A DNA stretch of 37,849 bases from Gemmatimonadota bacterium. Lineage in GTDB: Bacteria; Gemmatimonadota; Gemmatimonadetes; Gemmatimonadales; JACORV01. The stretch is from assembly GCA_016179225.1 (NCBI GenBank), contig JACORV010000122.1, forward strand, positions 1 through 37,849, read 5' to 3'. Positions 15,471 through 24,417 of this stretch are shown one piece after another (the stretch's first letter is position 1; each line of letters begins with the position of its first letter). Under the pieces are notes generated by a model. That model searched no databases. It saw only the letters and a program-made list of their open reading frames with translations, and was not told the DNA's origin. Made by a program: the position numbers and the translations under genes.

Positions 15471-15833
15471 ATGACGATCGCCGCTCCCCGCCTCGTTCGC
15501 GCCCCTCGCGGCTCCGCCCTCTCCTGCCGCGGCTGGATCCAGGAAGCCGCGATGCGCATGCTCATGAACAACCTCGACCCCGAGGTCGCCGAGCGGCCGG
15601 ACGACCTCGTCGTCTACGGTGGAACCGGGCGCGCGGCGCGGTCGTGGGAGGCGTTCGAGGCCATCGTCCGTACCCTGCGCACCCTGGGAGACGACGAGAC
15701 GCTGCTGGTGGCGAGCGGCAAGCCCGTCGGGGTCTTCCGCACCCACGAGAACGCCCCGCGCGTGCTCATCGCGAACGCCAACCTGGTGGGCCGGTGGGCG
15801 ACCTGGGACGTGTTCCGAGAGCTGGAGCGCTAG
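15471..15833 (+). CDS. hutU: urocanate hydratase, N-terminal fragment (gene split by in-frame TAG)
   Basis: The first 120 residues of urocanase, which converts urocanate to imidazolone propionate in histidine breakdown. Family signatures are present: [51 protein letters not shown], and [20 protein letters not shown]. The reading stops at TAG 15831-15833 after VFRELER. The downstream piece continues in the same frame ([11 protein letters not shown]) with no base missing, so one substitution (AAG or CAG to TAG) explains the break. TAG is the stop codon of many genes here, so general reassignment is unlikely. The fragment alone should not be an active enzyme. Confidence 0.9.
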   Translation: MTIAAPRLVRAPRGSALSCRGWIQEAAMRMLMNNLDPEVAERPDDLVVYGGTGRAARSWEAFEAIVRTLRTLGDDETLLVASGKPVGVFRTHENAPRVLIANANLVGRWATWDVFRELER

Positions 15834-15842
15834 GGCCTCATC

Positions 15843-17141
<1,299 letters not shown>

Positions 17142-17151
17142 CCGCTTCGCG

Positions 17152-18534
17152 TTGATCAACGCGGGCGCCGTCGTCACCGGCCCGCCGACCGGCGAGCCGG
17201 TGCGGCACCCCACCCATGACCACCTCGGCGTGCGAACGGGCGTGGGCGTCGGCGTCGAGGAGGGGCGCATCGCGATCATCGCGCCCGACGAACAGGTGCG
17301 GGATTGGCTTCGTGAGGCGGCTCGCCGGCGGGATCCCGAGCCCGACGGCGGTCGGACCGCACGCAGGGCGCCCGCCGTCGGGCTCGGGACCCCGCCGGAC
17401 TCGCCGGCCGAAGCCCTGGTGGACTGCGAAGGCCGTCTCGTCACGCCCGGCCTCGTGGACTGCCATACGCACGCGGTGTTCGGGAAGCCGCGCGTCGAGG
17501 ATCAGGCGCGGCGCGCGCGGGGGGAGGACTACAAGGGCATCGCGGCCGCGGGCGGCGGCATCCTCTCGTCGGTCGAGGATTTCCGGGCGCGCGGCGAGGA
17601 CGAGCTCCTCGATCTGACGCGGACGCGCGTGCGGCTGCTCGCCGGGCTGGGCACGACGGCCGTCGAGATCAAGTCGGGCTACGGCCTCACCCTCGACGAG
17701 GAGCTGAAGGCGCTGCGCGTGGCGCGGCGGCTCGCCGCGGAGCTGCCGCTCACCGTCGTGCCCACCTTCCTCGGCGCGCACGAGGTGCCGACCGAGTACC
17801 GCCTGAAGCGCGATGGGTACATCCGTCTCGTCACCGAGCAGATGCTCCCCGCGGTCGTGCGCGCGGGACTCGCGTCGTTCTGCGACGTGTTCTGCGAGCC
17901 GGGCGTCTTCTCGATCGCGGAGAGCGAGGCCATCCTCACCGCCGCCACGGCCCTCGGCCTGGGCGCGAAGCTCCACGCCGACGAGCTCGATCCGGCGGGG
18001 GCGGCGGAGCTCGCCGCGCGGCTGGGCGCGGTCTCGGCGGATCACCTCGGGGCGATCCATTCCGCGGGGATCGACGCGCTCGCCGCGAGCGGCACGGTGG
18101 CCGTGCTGCTGCCCGGAACTCTGGTCTTTCTCGGCAAGACGCGGCAGGCCCCGGCGCGCTCCCTCGTGGACAGCGGCGCCATCGTCGCCCTCGCCACGGA
18201 CTTCAATCCCGGCAGCTCGCCGAGCGCGAACCTGCCGCTCATGATGGCCCTCGGCGTCAGCCAGGCGCGGCTCCAGCCGGAAGAGGTGTTCCTGGGAGCG
18301 ACGGTCAACGCGGCGTGGGCGCTGCGGCTGGCGGACGGGCAGGGCCGCTTGACGGTGGGGGGACGGGCCGACATCGCGGTCTGGAACTGCCGCGACGTCG
18401 GGGAGCTCTCGTACTGGTACGGAATGCCCCTGGCGTGGCGGGTTTACGCCGCCGGCCGTCCTTGTCACGGTGGAGAGGCGGGCATATCTTCCGCTGGATA
18501 TCGCGCAGGACCACTCTCGCCGCCACTCTCCTAG
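17152..18534 (+). CDS. hutI: imidazolonepropionase HutI with an in-frame palindromic insertion
   Basis: Metal-dependent amidohydrolase that opens imidazolone propionate to formiminoglutamate, the step after HutU. The metal-binding DCHTHAVFG, FLGAHEVP, the LHADELD segment, SADHLGAIH and TDFNPGSSPSANLPLMM are all present. The start is uncertain: TTG at 17152 (INAGAVVTG) matches where the family begins but lacks a Shine-Dalgarno, while the upstream ATG at 17059 would overlap hutU by 83 nt. Residues about 58-83, just before VDCEGRLVTPGLVDC, are foreign to the family and encoded by a palindromic repeat (17325-17398). The last 20 codons overlap the promoter of the next gene. From 17152 it is 460 aa, against about 400-420 normally. 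Confidence 0.9.
   Translation: MINAGAVVTGPPTGEPVRHPTHDHLGVRTGVGVGVEEGRIAIIAPDEQVRDWLREAARRRDPEPDGGRTARRAPAVGLGTPPDSPAEALVDCEGRLVTPGLVDCHTHAVFGKPRVEDQARRARGEDYKGIAAAGGGILSSVEDFRARGEDELLDLTRTRVRLLAGLGTTAVEIKSGYGLTLDEELKALRVARRLAAELPLTVVPTFLGAHEVPTEYRLKRDGYIRLVTEQMLPAVVRAGLASFCDVFCEPGVFSIAESEAILTAATALGLGAKLHADELDPAGAAELAARLGAVSADHLGAIHSAGIDALAASGTVAVLLPGTLVFLGKTRQAPARSLVDSGAIVALATDFNPGSSPSANLPLMMALGVSQARLQPEEVFLGATVNAAWALRLADGQGRLTVGGRADIAVWNCRDVGELSYWYGMPLAWRVYAAGRPCHGGEAGISSAGYRAGPLSPPLS
17325..17398 (+). repeat. in-frame palindromic element, copy 1 (in hutI)
   Basis: Arms 17325-17351 and 17372-17398 are complementary in 26 of 27 positions around the 20-nt loop tcggaccgcacgcagggcgc. The frame stays open and reads PDGGRTARRAPAVGLGT. 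The identical loop occurs in alaS copy 2, and a loop with two changes in alaS copy 3. Confidence 0.92.
18462..18490 (+). promoter_or_regulatory. promoter for the TPR gene at 18547, inside the hutI 3' end
   Basis: TTGTCA (18462-18467) and TATCTT (18485-18490) with a 17-nt spacer, about 56 nt upstream of the ATG. The -10 surroundings (gcatatcttccgc) resemble those of the ssb promoter. A second -10-like TAGATT lies at 18532-18537. Confidence 0.6.
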
Positions 18535-18546
18535 ATTTCCGGGCGC

Positions 18547-20712
18547 ATGAGCAACCTCGACAAGTTCAAAGAAGCCGCGCGAAAACTCGAGCAGAAGGGG
18601 CAGTGGCAGAAGGCGATCGAGCAGCTCGTCAAGGCGATCGACGCCTTCGAGGCCACCCCTGAGGGGGACGACGCCGAGCTCGCCCTCTATAACAAGGTCG
18701 GCGATCTCTACCAGAAGGTCGGCGACACCCAGAACGCGATCACCTACTACGAGCGCGCCGTCGACAAGTACGCCGAGGGCGGCCTCGTCAACAATGCGAT
18801 CGCCCTCGCCAACAAGATGCTCCGCCTCGCTCCCGGCCGCGCGCCGGTTTACCTCAAGCTCGGCATGCTGTTCGCAAAGAAGGGCTTCGGCACGGAGGCG
18901 AAGCAGAACCTGCTCGAGTACGCCGACCGGATGCAGAAGGCCGGGCAGCTCGAGGAGGCGTTCAAGGCGCTGAAGAAGTTCGCCGAGATGACGCCGGGGA
19001 ACGACGACATGTGGGCGGTGCTGGCGCAGCAGGCGCGCGCCGCGGCGAAGACGCCCGAGGCCGCGGAGCAGGTGGAGAAGCTGCTGGCGGAGTTCGAGGC
19101 GAAGGACAAGGTGGTGGTGCAGCGGCGGTCGCGGATGAGCCGCAGCATGATCACCGGCGAAGACCTGCCGCCCGAGCCGAAGGCCAAGAAGGACCTGGTG
19201 TTCCTCGACCTCGGCGAGCCGACGCCGGCGGCCCGCCGGAGCGCCGCGACCAGGGCCCCGGTCGAGGAGCTTCCCCCGCCCGAGCCGGAGATTCCGGCGC
19301 TCGAGATCGAGAGCACGTCGCTCGCCACCCCCGAGGAGGTGTCCCCCGCGGCGGAGGTGCCGCTGCTCGAGGTCGAGCCCACGTCGCTGGCGGAGCCGGA
19401 GGCCGCCCCGGCCGCGGCGTCCGAGCCGTCGTTCGAGCTTGAGCCGACCACACTCGACGTGGAGCCCACTTCGCTGGTGGAGCCGGCGGCGGCCGCTCCC
19501 GCGGACGACCTGGGCGCGCTCGACCTCGAGGTCACGCCGATCGCCGAAGAACAGGAGGAGAGGGCCGAGGCGGTGGCCGGACTCCCGCTCCTCGAGGTCG
19601 GCGAGGAGGAGCCGGCGGCGGTGGCCGAGGCGCAGAGTAGCTCGACGCTCGAGTTCCTCGATCTGGGCGAGGTTACCGCGACGGCGCCGAGCATCGAGGA
19701 TCTCGGAGCCCGCATCTTCGCGAACGCCGAGGACTGGGAAGCGCACCGGCTCTTCGGCGAGGCGCTGATCGAGAAGGGCGAGCGGGAGCGCGGCCTGGCC
19801 GAGCTCGACCTCGCGCTCGATGGCTATGACCAGGCGGGCGACCTGGAAATGGCGTACGTGGTCACCGAGGAGGTGCTCCGCCTTGACCCCAATAGCGTGC
19901 GCCACCAGCAGAAGCGGGTGGAGATTGCGTATCGGCAGAGCGACAAGGCTCGCTTGGTGGACGCGTACGTGGAGCTGGCCGACGCCCTCCTGCGCTCGAA
20001 CGATCCGGACAAGGCGATCGCCGTTTACCAGCGGGTGCTGGAGCATGATCCGTCCAATCCGCGCGCCAGGTCCGCGCTGGACACGCTGGCGCCGCCCGCC
20101 GCGGCCCCAGCCGCACCGGCCGCGGCCGCCCCTTCCGCACCGCCGACGCCACTCGAGCCCGCCGCTGTAGGCGCGGCCGCGGGCGAGTACGTGGACCTGG
20201 CCGCCCTCCTCTTCGACGAAGAGGGCCCCAAGGACACCAGGATGCGGATCGAAGACGAGGAGCCCACGGGAGACGAGCAGAAGGACTTCTCGCAGATGCT
20301 CGCGGCGTTCAAGAAGGGCATCGAGGCCAACGTCGGCGAAGAGGACTTCCAGAGCCACTACGACCTGGGTGTGGCGTACAAGGAAATGGGGTTGCTCGAC
20401 GAGGCCATCGCCGAGTTCCAGAAGGCGCTGCGCAGCACCGACGGCCGCCTCAAGAGCTCCGAGGCCCTGGGGCTCTGCTTCTTCGAGAAGGGTCAGTTCG
20501 CCGTCGCCGAGACGATACTCCGCCGCGCGCTGGAGCTGCCGGCGTCGAGCGAGGCGGAGCGCATCGGTCTGCTCTACTGGCTGGGACGCACGCTGGAGGA
20601 GCAGGGCAAGGGGCGCGACGCGCTGGGCTCGTACAACCGCGTCTTCGCGGTGGACATCAACTTCCAGGACGTGAACCAGCGGGTCAAGGCGCTGTCGAAG
20701 GCGGGAGTGTAG
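18547..20712 (+). CDS. large TPR protein with acidic disordered linker
   Basis: 721-aa protein without signal peptide or membrane helix, so probably cytoplasmic. Residues about 1-190 hold TPR repeats (ARKLEQKGQWQKAIEQLVKAI, YQKVGDTQNAITYYERAVDKY, EEAFKALKKFAEMTPGN). Residues about 215-385 are Glu/Pro/Ala-rich and low complexity, with about four copies of an EVEPTSLAEPE-like repeat and two FLDLGE motifs at the linker ends. A second TPR block follows (about 395-510), then a Pro/Ala linker, VDLAALLFDEEG, and a final TPR array (about 580-721; YDLGVAYKEMGLLDEAIAEF). It is probably a scaffold; the partner is unknown. Another such protein lies at 24418. It is read from its own promoter and runs into the prenyl synthase gene. 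Confidence 0.85.
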   Translation: MSNLDKFKEAARKLEQKGQWQKAIEQLVKAIDAFEATPEGDDAELALYNKVGDLYQKVGDTQNAITYYERAVDKYAEGGLVNNAIALANKMLRLAPGRAPVYLKLGMLFAKKGFGTEAKQNLLEYADRMQKAGQLEEAFKALKKFAEMTPGNDDMWAVLAQQARAAAKTPEAAEQVEKLLAEFEAKDKVVVQRRSRMSRSMITGEDLPPEPKAKKDLVFLDLGEPTPAARRSAATRAPVEELPPPEPEIPALEIESTSLATPEEVSPAAEVPLLEVEPTSLAEPEAAPAAASEPSFELEPTTLDVEPTSLVEPAAAAPADDLGALDLEVTPIAEEQEERAEAVAGLPLLEVGEEEPAAVAEAQSSSTLEFLDLGEVTATAPSIEDLGARIFANAEDWEAHRLFGEALIEKGERERGLAELDLALDGYDQAGDLEMAYVVTEEVLRLDPNSVRHQQKRVEIAYRQSDKARLVDAYVELADALLRSNDPDKAIAVYQRVLEHDPSNPRARSALDTLAPPAAAPAAPAAAAPSAPPTPLEPAAVGAAAGEYVDLAALLFDEEGPKDTRMRIEDEEPTGDEQKDFSQMLAAFKKGIEANVGEEDFQSHYDLGVAYKEMGLLDEAIAEFQKALRSTDGRLKSSEALGLCFFEKGQFAVAETILRRALELPASSEAERIGLLYWLGRTLEEQGKGRDALGSYNRVFAVDINFQDVNQRVKALSKAGV

Positions 20713-20715
20713 CGG

Positions 20716-21705
20716 GTGACCCACCAGGCTGCCGGCGTCACGCTGGCCGACGTGCAGCGACCGGTCGTGGCGCAGCTGGATGCCGTCACCGCCGATCTGC
20801 GCGCCATCATCTCGGCCGATTTTCCCCTAATCGAGGAAGTGAATGGCCATCTTCTCCAGATGAAGGGGAAGCTGTTCCGGCCCACGCTGCTGCTCCTGGC
20901 GAGCGAGGCGTCGGGGGCGCGGGACCCGCGGGCCGTGCGGCTCGCCGCGATCGTCGAGCTGATCCACCTCGCGACCCTGGTGCACGACGACTCGGTGGAC
21001 CACTCGTCGCTGCGCCGGGGGATGCCCACGGTGAATGCCCTCTTCAGCCACCAGATCTCGGTGATCATGGGCGATTATCTCTACTCGCGCGCGATCATCG
21101 AGCTGGTGCGGCTCGACGACCTGGAGCCGCTGCGGGTCCTGTCGCGGGTCACCAACGAGATGACGGTCGGCGAGATGCGGCAGCTGGGGGCTTACGACGC
21201 GCTGAGCTTCCGCGAAGCAGACTACGAGCTGCTCATCCGCTCGAAGACCGCCTCGCTCGTCGCGGCGGCGTGCGAGGTCGGTGCGCTGCGCGCCGAGCCG
21301 GCGTGGCGCCGGGCGCTCCGTGCCTATGGCGACGCGCTGGGGATGGCGTTCCAGATCACCGACGACCTCCTTGACTACACCGAGGGCGAGGCGGTGACGG
21401 GCAAGCCCTCGGGGCAGGACCTCAAGGAGCACAAGGTGACGCTCCCGCTCATCGCCGCGCTGCCGCACCTCGCCCCGGAGGAGCGTCGTATGGTGCAGCA
21501 GCTCTTCCTCGCCTCGGAACCCCCCGACGAGGAGGTTGCACAGGTCATGGACATGGTGGCGCGGTGCGGCGGGCTCGACTACGCCCGCGAGCGCGCGGCC
21601 GGGTACGCGGCACAGGCCGAAGCCTCCATCGAGGACCTCGGGCCCTCGGCCTCCCGCGACGCCCTGCGTGATGCGATCGCCTACGCCGTGGAGCGGCGGC
21701 GCTGA
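20716..21705 (+). CDS. polyprenyl synthetase (trans-isoprenyl diphosphate synthase)
   Basis: 329-aa enzyme that extends allylic diphosphates with isopentenyl diphosphate to make the long prenyl chain of quinones or other polyprenols. It shows GKLFRPTLLLLAS, the first Asp-rich motif LVHDDSVD (DDxxD), and RRGMPTVNALF. The second motif is FQITDDLLDYTEG, followed by GKPSGQDLKEHKVTLPLI. Length and motif spacing fit the octaprenyl/heptaprenyl (IspB/HepT) type, but chain length cannot be read safely. GTG start 3 nt after the TPR gene; the small membrane protein gene follows after 3 nt. Confidence 0.93.
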   Translation: MTHQAAGVTLADVQRPVVAQLDAVTADLRAIISADFPLIEEVNGHLLQMKGKLFRPTLLLLASEASGARDPRAVRLAAIVELIHLATLVHDDSVDHSSLRRGMPTVNALFSHQISVIMGDYLYSRAIIELVRLDDLEPLRVLSRVTNEMTVGEMRQLGAYDALSFREADYELLIRSKTASLVAAACEVGALRAEPAWRRALRAYGDALGMAFQITDDLLDYTEGEAVTGKPSGQDLKEHKVTLPLIAALPHLAPEERRMVQQLFLASEPPDEEVAQVMDMVARCGGLDYARERAAGYAAQAEASIEDLGPSASRDALRDAIAYAVERRR

Positions 21706-21708
21706 CGC

Positions 21709-21981
21709 GTGGCGCATGTCCCACGCCGCCCGCTCTTCTATCTCGGGGTGCTCGCCTCGGGGTTCGCCCTGGGCGGGCTCCTGTCGGCCTTCCTGCGCCG
21801 TTTCATGCCCGAGGGGGCTCCGCGGGACGTCCTGACCTTCGCCGTGACCGCCCACCTTGGCCCCGTCACCATCGACCTCTTGGTTCTGTCCTTCACGATC
21901 GGGCCCATCGGTATTAATGTTTCTGTGCTGGCGGTCGTCGGGGTCGTCCTGGCCTACCTGCTGGCACGGTCGCTGTTCTGA
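21709..21981 (+). CDS. small membrane protein, DUF4321-like
   Basis: 90-aa protein with hydrophobic helices near residues 8-28 (PLFYLGVLASGFALGGLLSAF) and 70-88 (VSVLAVVGVVLAYLLARSLF), plus a less hydrophobic stretch between them (IDLLVLSFTIGPIGINV). Size, GG motif after the first helix and closing Leu/Ala helix resemble the DUF4321 group; this is recalled by look only. The function is unknown. GTG start close behind the prenyl synthase; the tatA junction that follows is filled by a large repeat. Confidence 0.65.
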   Translation: MAHVPRRPLFYLGVLASGFALGGLLSAFLRRFMPEGAPRDVLTFAVTAHLGPVTIDLLVLSFTIGPIGINVSVLAVVGVVLAYLLARSLF

Positions 21982-21986
21982 AGAAG

Positions 21987-22057
21987 GTTGAAGAGTTGAA
22001 AAGTTGAAGAGTTGAAGGCTTCAACTCTTGAACTCTTGAACTCTTCAACTCTTCAAC
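21987..22057 (+). repeat. period-8 tandem repeat with reverse-complement half, before tatA
   Basis: Left part 21987-22017 holds four agttgaag-type units; right part 22019-22057 holds five units of the reverse complement. The two halves can pair over about 30 bp with a 1-nt centre. The right half ends a few bases before the tatA ribosome binding site (gaggag, 22058-22063). Confidence 0.85.
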
Positions 22058-22069
22058 GAGGAGTCGCCT

Positions 22070-22291
22070 ATGCTGGGCAATCTGGGCATGTCCGAGATCC
22101 TGATGATCCTCGTCATCGTGCTGCTCATCTTCGGCGCCAAGCGCCTGCCGGAGATCGGGTCGGCCATGGGCAAGGGCATCCGGGAATTCAAGAAGAGCAT
22201 GCGCGAGGTGACGGAAGACATCGATCGTCCCGAGCCGCCCGCCGAGCCGAGGCGACTGCCGACGCCGGACGAACCGCGACGGCAGAACTAA
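22070..22291 (+). CDS. tatA: twin-arginine translocase subunit TatA
   Basis: 73-aa protein of the TatA/E family that forms the pore for folded proteins together with TatC. The N-terminal helix MSEILMILVIVLLIFGAKRL has the conserved Phe-Gly hinge, followed by the amphipathic helix PEIGSAMGKGIREFKKSM and a charged Pro-rich tail. The start at 22070 has a gaggag ribosome binding site 6 nt upstream. A TatB identity is less likely given the short tail. It stands alone, about 11 kb from tatC, with a strong terminator behind it. Confidence 0.95.
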   Translation: MLGNLGMSEILMILVIVLLIFGAKRLPEIGSAMGKGIREFKKSMREVTEDIDRPEPPAEPRRLPTPDEPRRQN

Positions 22292-22303
22292 GCCCGAACA
22301 CCA

Positions 22304-22336
22304 ACGGGGCGCGGATCGAAGAGAGCCGCGCCCCGT
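22304..22336 (+). terminator. bidirectional hairpin between converging tatA and PpiD-like genes
   Basis: Perfect 11-bp stem (acggggcgcgg, 22304-22314, with 22326-22336) and an 11-nt loop. It lies 12 nt after the tatA stop and 19 nt beyond the stop of the minus-strand gene. There is no clear T-tract. Confidence 0.75.
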
Positions 22337-22355
22337 ATCACGTCGAGGCCGAGCG

Positions 22356-24191
22356 CTACGGCGTCTGCTGCTGCGCCGCCGGCCGCAGCACCTCGGCGCG
22401 CCGGTCCTTCACGTCGGCCTGCCGCCGCAACGACTCCAGGTAGGCCTGCACCCGCACCTGCCGAGCCGCCCGCAGCACCGCCAGCCGCTGGTCATCCTTC
22501 TGCCGCAGCCACGCCGCGGAGTCCGCCGAGACGCGTCGTTCCGGCTCGATGAAGAAGAACATGTCGCTGCTGGACAGGAGCCGCGACCGCTCGCCGACGC
22601 GCAGGCGGAACGCCGCCCCCACGGCCTCCGTCGCCGTGCCGAGCAGCGGCACCGTCGCGGTCCGCGTGAATGGCCCCAGGGTGGTGACGGTGAGGCGGAG
22701 CGCCGACGCCACCTGGTCGAGCGTCTGGCCGCTGTTGAGCCGCCGCTCTGCGTCCCGGGCGATCGCCTCCGCCGCCGCCCGCTTCTTCTCCAGCGTCACG
22801 CGGACCAGTACGTTTGCCCGCACTTCGGCCAGCGGCGGGGTGCCGGCCGGCGCGACGCTGTCCAGCCGGAACACGTAGTACGCGCCGTTCGTCTCCACGA
22901 CCGGACTCGTCTCTCCGACGTTCGCCTCAAACACCCACACCCCGACGTCGGGAATGCGGTAGCGGCCCAGCACGTACGGCACGCTCTCGTAGAGCGGCGG
23001 GCCGTGCTCGACCGTCAGGGACATCAGGCGGGCGACGCTGTCGAGGACTTCCGGATCGGACTGCTCGGCGGCGAGGCGGTCGAGCGAGTCGGCCCGCGCC
23101 TCCAGGGTGTCGAGGCGCGCGCCCGTCCGCGCGATCGGGATCAGGATGTGCCGCGCCTGAACGCTGTCGGCGGTGCGGCGCTCGACCTTGATGAGATGCA
23201 CGCCATAGAGCGAGACCACCGGCTCGGACACCTGGCCGGCCGGCAGGCGGAAGGCGGCCTGCTCGAACGGGGGGGCCATCTGCCCGCGACCGAACATCGG
23301 CAGCTCGCCGCCCTGCTCCCGGGAGCCCGAATCCGCGGATTCCGTCCGGGCGATCGCCGCGAAGTCGGCGCCCTGGATGATCGAGTCGCGCAGCCCGCGC
23401 GCGCGCTCCATGCTCTGCACCGAATCGATCCTCGTCGGAAGCTTCAGCACCGCGATGAAGGACAGCACGGCGCGCGCGGGCCGCTCGAGGTCGGTCTGGT
23501 GCGCGTCGTAGTAAGCCTGGACGTCCCCGTCGGTGACGCGCACCGACGCATCGGCAACTACGTCCGCCGGCCGGATCACGAGCGCGCGCAACGTTACGGA
23601 GTCATGCTGGTCCCGCCAGATGGTCCACAGCTTGGCGTCCGAGACGTAGATGTCCGACGTCACCTGCTCCAGCAGCTTGAGCCGCGGCAGCTCCTCGCGG
23701 TAGCGCCGCTCCATCTCGATCAGGAACGGGCGGCTCGCCGAGGTCTGCGTCAAGAACCGCTCGTACTTCTGGGGGTCGAACTGGCCGTCGGTCTGGAACT
23801 GCGGGTCCTGAACGACCTCGCGCGGCGGGTAGCGATGCACGGCGTCGCCGATTTCGCGGTCGGAGACGATGATGCCGCGGCGCTGGTACTGCTCCCGGAG
23901 CAGTTCGGTCTGCACCAGCCGGTCGAACGCCGCGTCCTCGATCTGGCGCTGCTCCTCGCGGGTGAGCGGCTGGCCGGGATTCTGCTGCCTGGCCTCCTCG
24001 TACGCCGCGCGATACGCGTCCAGCCAGGCCTGGTACCGGATGGGTGTGCCATCCACCGAGCCGACGTCCTGGGTCTGCAGCTGCCCCTGGCCGGTCACCC
24101 CCATGCCGACGTCGAAGACCAGCCACCCGACGAACGCCACCATGAGGACGAGCATGATGATCTTGGTCTTCTCGCGCATCGCACTGAGCAT
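22356..24191 (-). CDS. membrane-anchored peptidyl-prolyl isomerase (PpiD/SurA-like)
   Basis: 611-aa periplasmic folding factor and the only minus-strand gene in the window. The start is taken at 24191 (MLSAMREKTKIIM), behind a GGAGCC ribosome binding site. One N-terminal membrane helix (IMLVLMVAFVGWLVFDVG) anchors it. Residues about 45-200 form the SurA/PpiD N-terminal chaperone domain (VDGTPIRYQAWLDAYRAAY, AFDRLVQTELLREQYQRRG). A parvulin domain follows (about 255-355; QGADFAAIARTESADSGSRE, then GGELPMFGRGQMAPPFEQAA and VVSLYGVHLIKVERR), and a second, weaker one starts at QARHILIPI. It probably folds outer-membrane proteins, together with the Tol, Lpt and Tat proteins encoded nearby. Confidence 0.88.
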   Translation of the reverse strand: MLSAMREKTKIIMLVLMVAFVGWLVFDVGMGVTGQGQLQTQDVGSVDGTPIRYQAWLDAYRAAYEEARQQNPGQPLTREEQRQIEDAAFDRLVQTELLREQYQRRGIIVSDREIGDAVHRYPPREVVQDPQFQTDGQFDPQKYERFLTQTSASRPFLIEMERRYREELPRLKLLEQVTSDIYVSDAKLWTIWRDQHDSVTLRALVIRPADVVADASVRVTDGDVQAYYDAHQTDLERPARAVLSFIAVLKLPTRIDSVQSMERARGLRDSIIQGADFAAIARTESADSGSREQGGELPMFGRGQMAPPFEQAAFRLPAGQVSEPVVSLYGVHLIKVERRTADSVQARHILIPIARTGARLDTLEARADSLDRLAAEQSDPEVLDSVARLMSLTVEHGPPLYESVPYVLGRYRIPDVGVWVFEANVGETSPVVETNGAYYVFRLDSVAPAGTPPLAEVRANVLVRVTLEKKRAAAEAIARDAERRLNSGQTLDQVASALRLTVTTLGPFTRTATVPLLGTATEAVGAAFRLRVGERSRLLSSSDMFFFIEPERRVSADSAAWLRQKDDQRLAVLRAARQVRVQAYLESLRRQADVKDRRAEVLRPAAQQQTP

Positions 24192-24207
24192 GTCGGGCTC
24201 CAAAACG

Positions 24208-24284
24208 GGTGCGTGTGAGCGGTGCGTGGGACGGGAAGGCGTGATCGGCACTAACCCACGCACCACGTACCACGCACCACGTAC
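24208..24284 (+). repeat. ggtgcgtg repeat and its reverse complement in a divergent spacer
   Basis: Left part 24208-24230 has two gtgcgtg units; right part 24255-24284 has four reverse-complement units (ccacgcac, ccacgtac). It lies between the divergent PpiD-like and TPR genes and uses the same unit as the tolB repeat at 7342-7365. Confidence 0.75.
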
Positions 24285-24348
24285 CCCCGAAGGCCGCTAA
24301 ATGTAGAAGGGACAACGCCCAAAGCCAACCGCCGGGAGGGCTTTCCCG

Positions 24349-24378
24349 TTGACACGGTCTGGCGCCGCAACGTATACT
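24349..24378 (+). promoter_or_regulatory. sigma70-type promoter of the second TPR gene
   Basis: TTGACA (24349-24354) and TATACT (24373-24378) with an 18-nt spacer. Its position rules out the longer start at 24349 for the gene that follows. The sequence around the -10 (cgtatactcgcc) is close to that of ssb. Confidence 0.85.
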
Positions 24379-24417
24379 CGCCACGTAGCCCGCACGGACC
24401 GAATGCCCAGGGGTTTG

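Noticed and set aside
15831-15833. Pyrrolysine or general amber recoding at the hutU TAG
   Set aside because: Many genes here end in TAG, no pyl genes are present, and the site matches a simple substitution at a Lys/Gln position.
21987-22057. Possible CRISPR-like array
   Set aside because: The units are only 8 nt, adjoining with no spacers, and half are inverted.
24349-24417. Longer N-terminus for the TPR protein at 24418
   Set aside because: It would translate through a consensus promoter, and there is a good ribosome binding site for ATG 24418.
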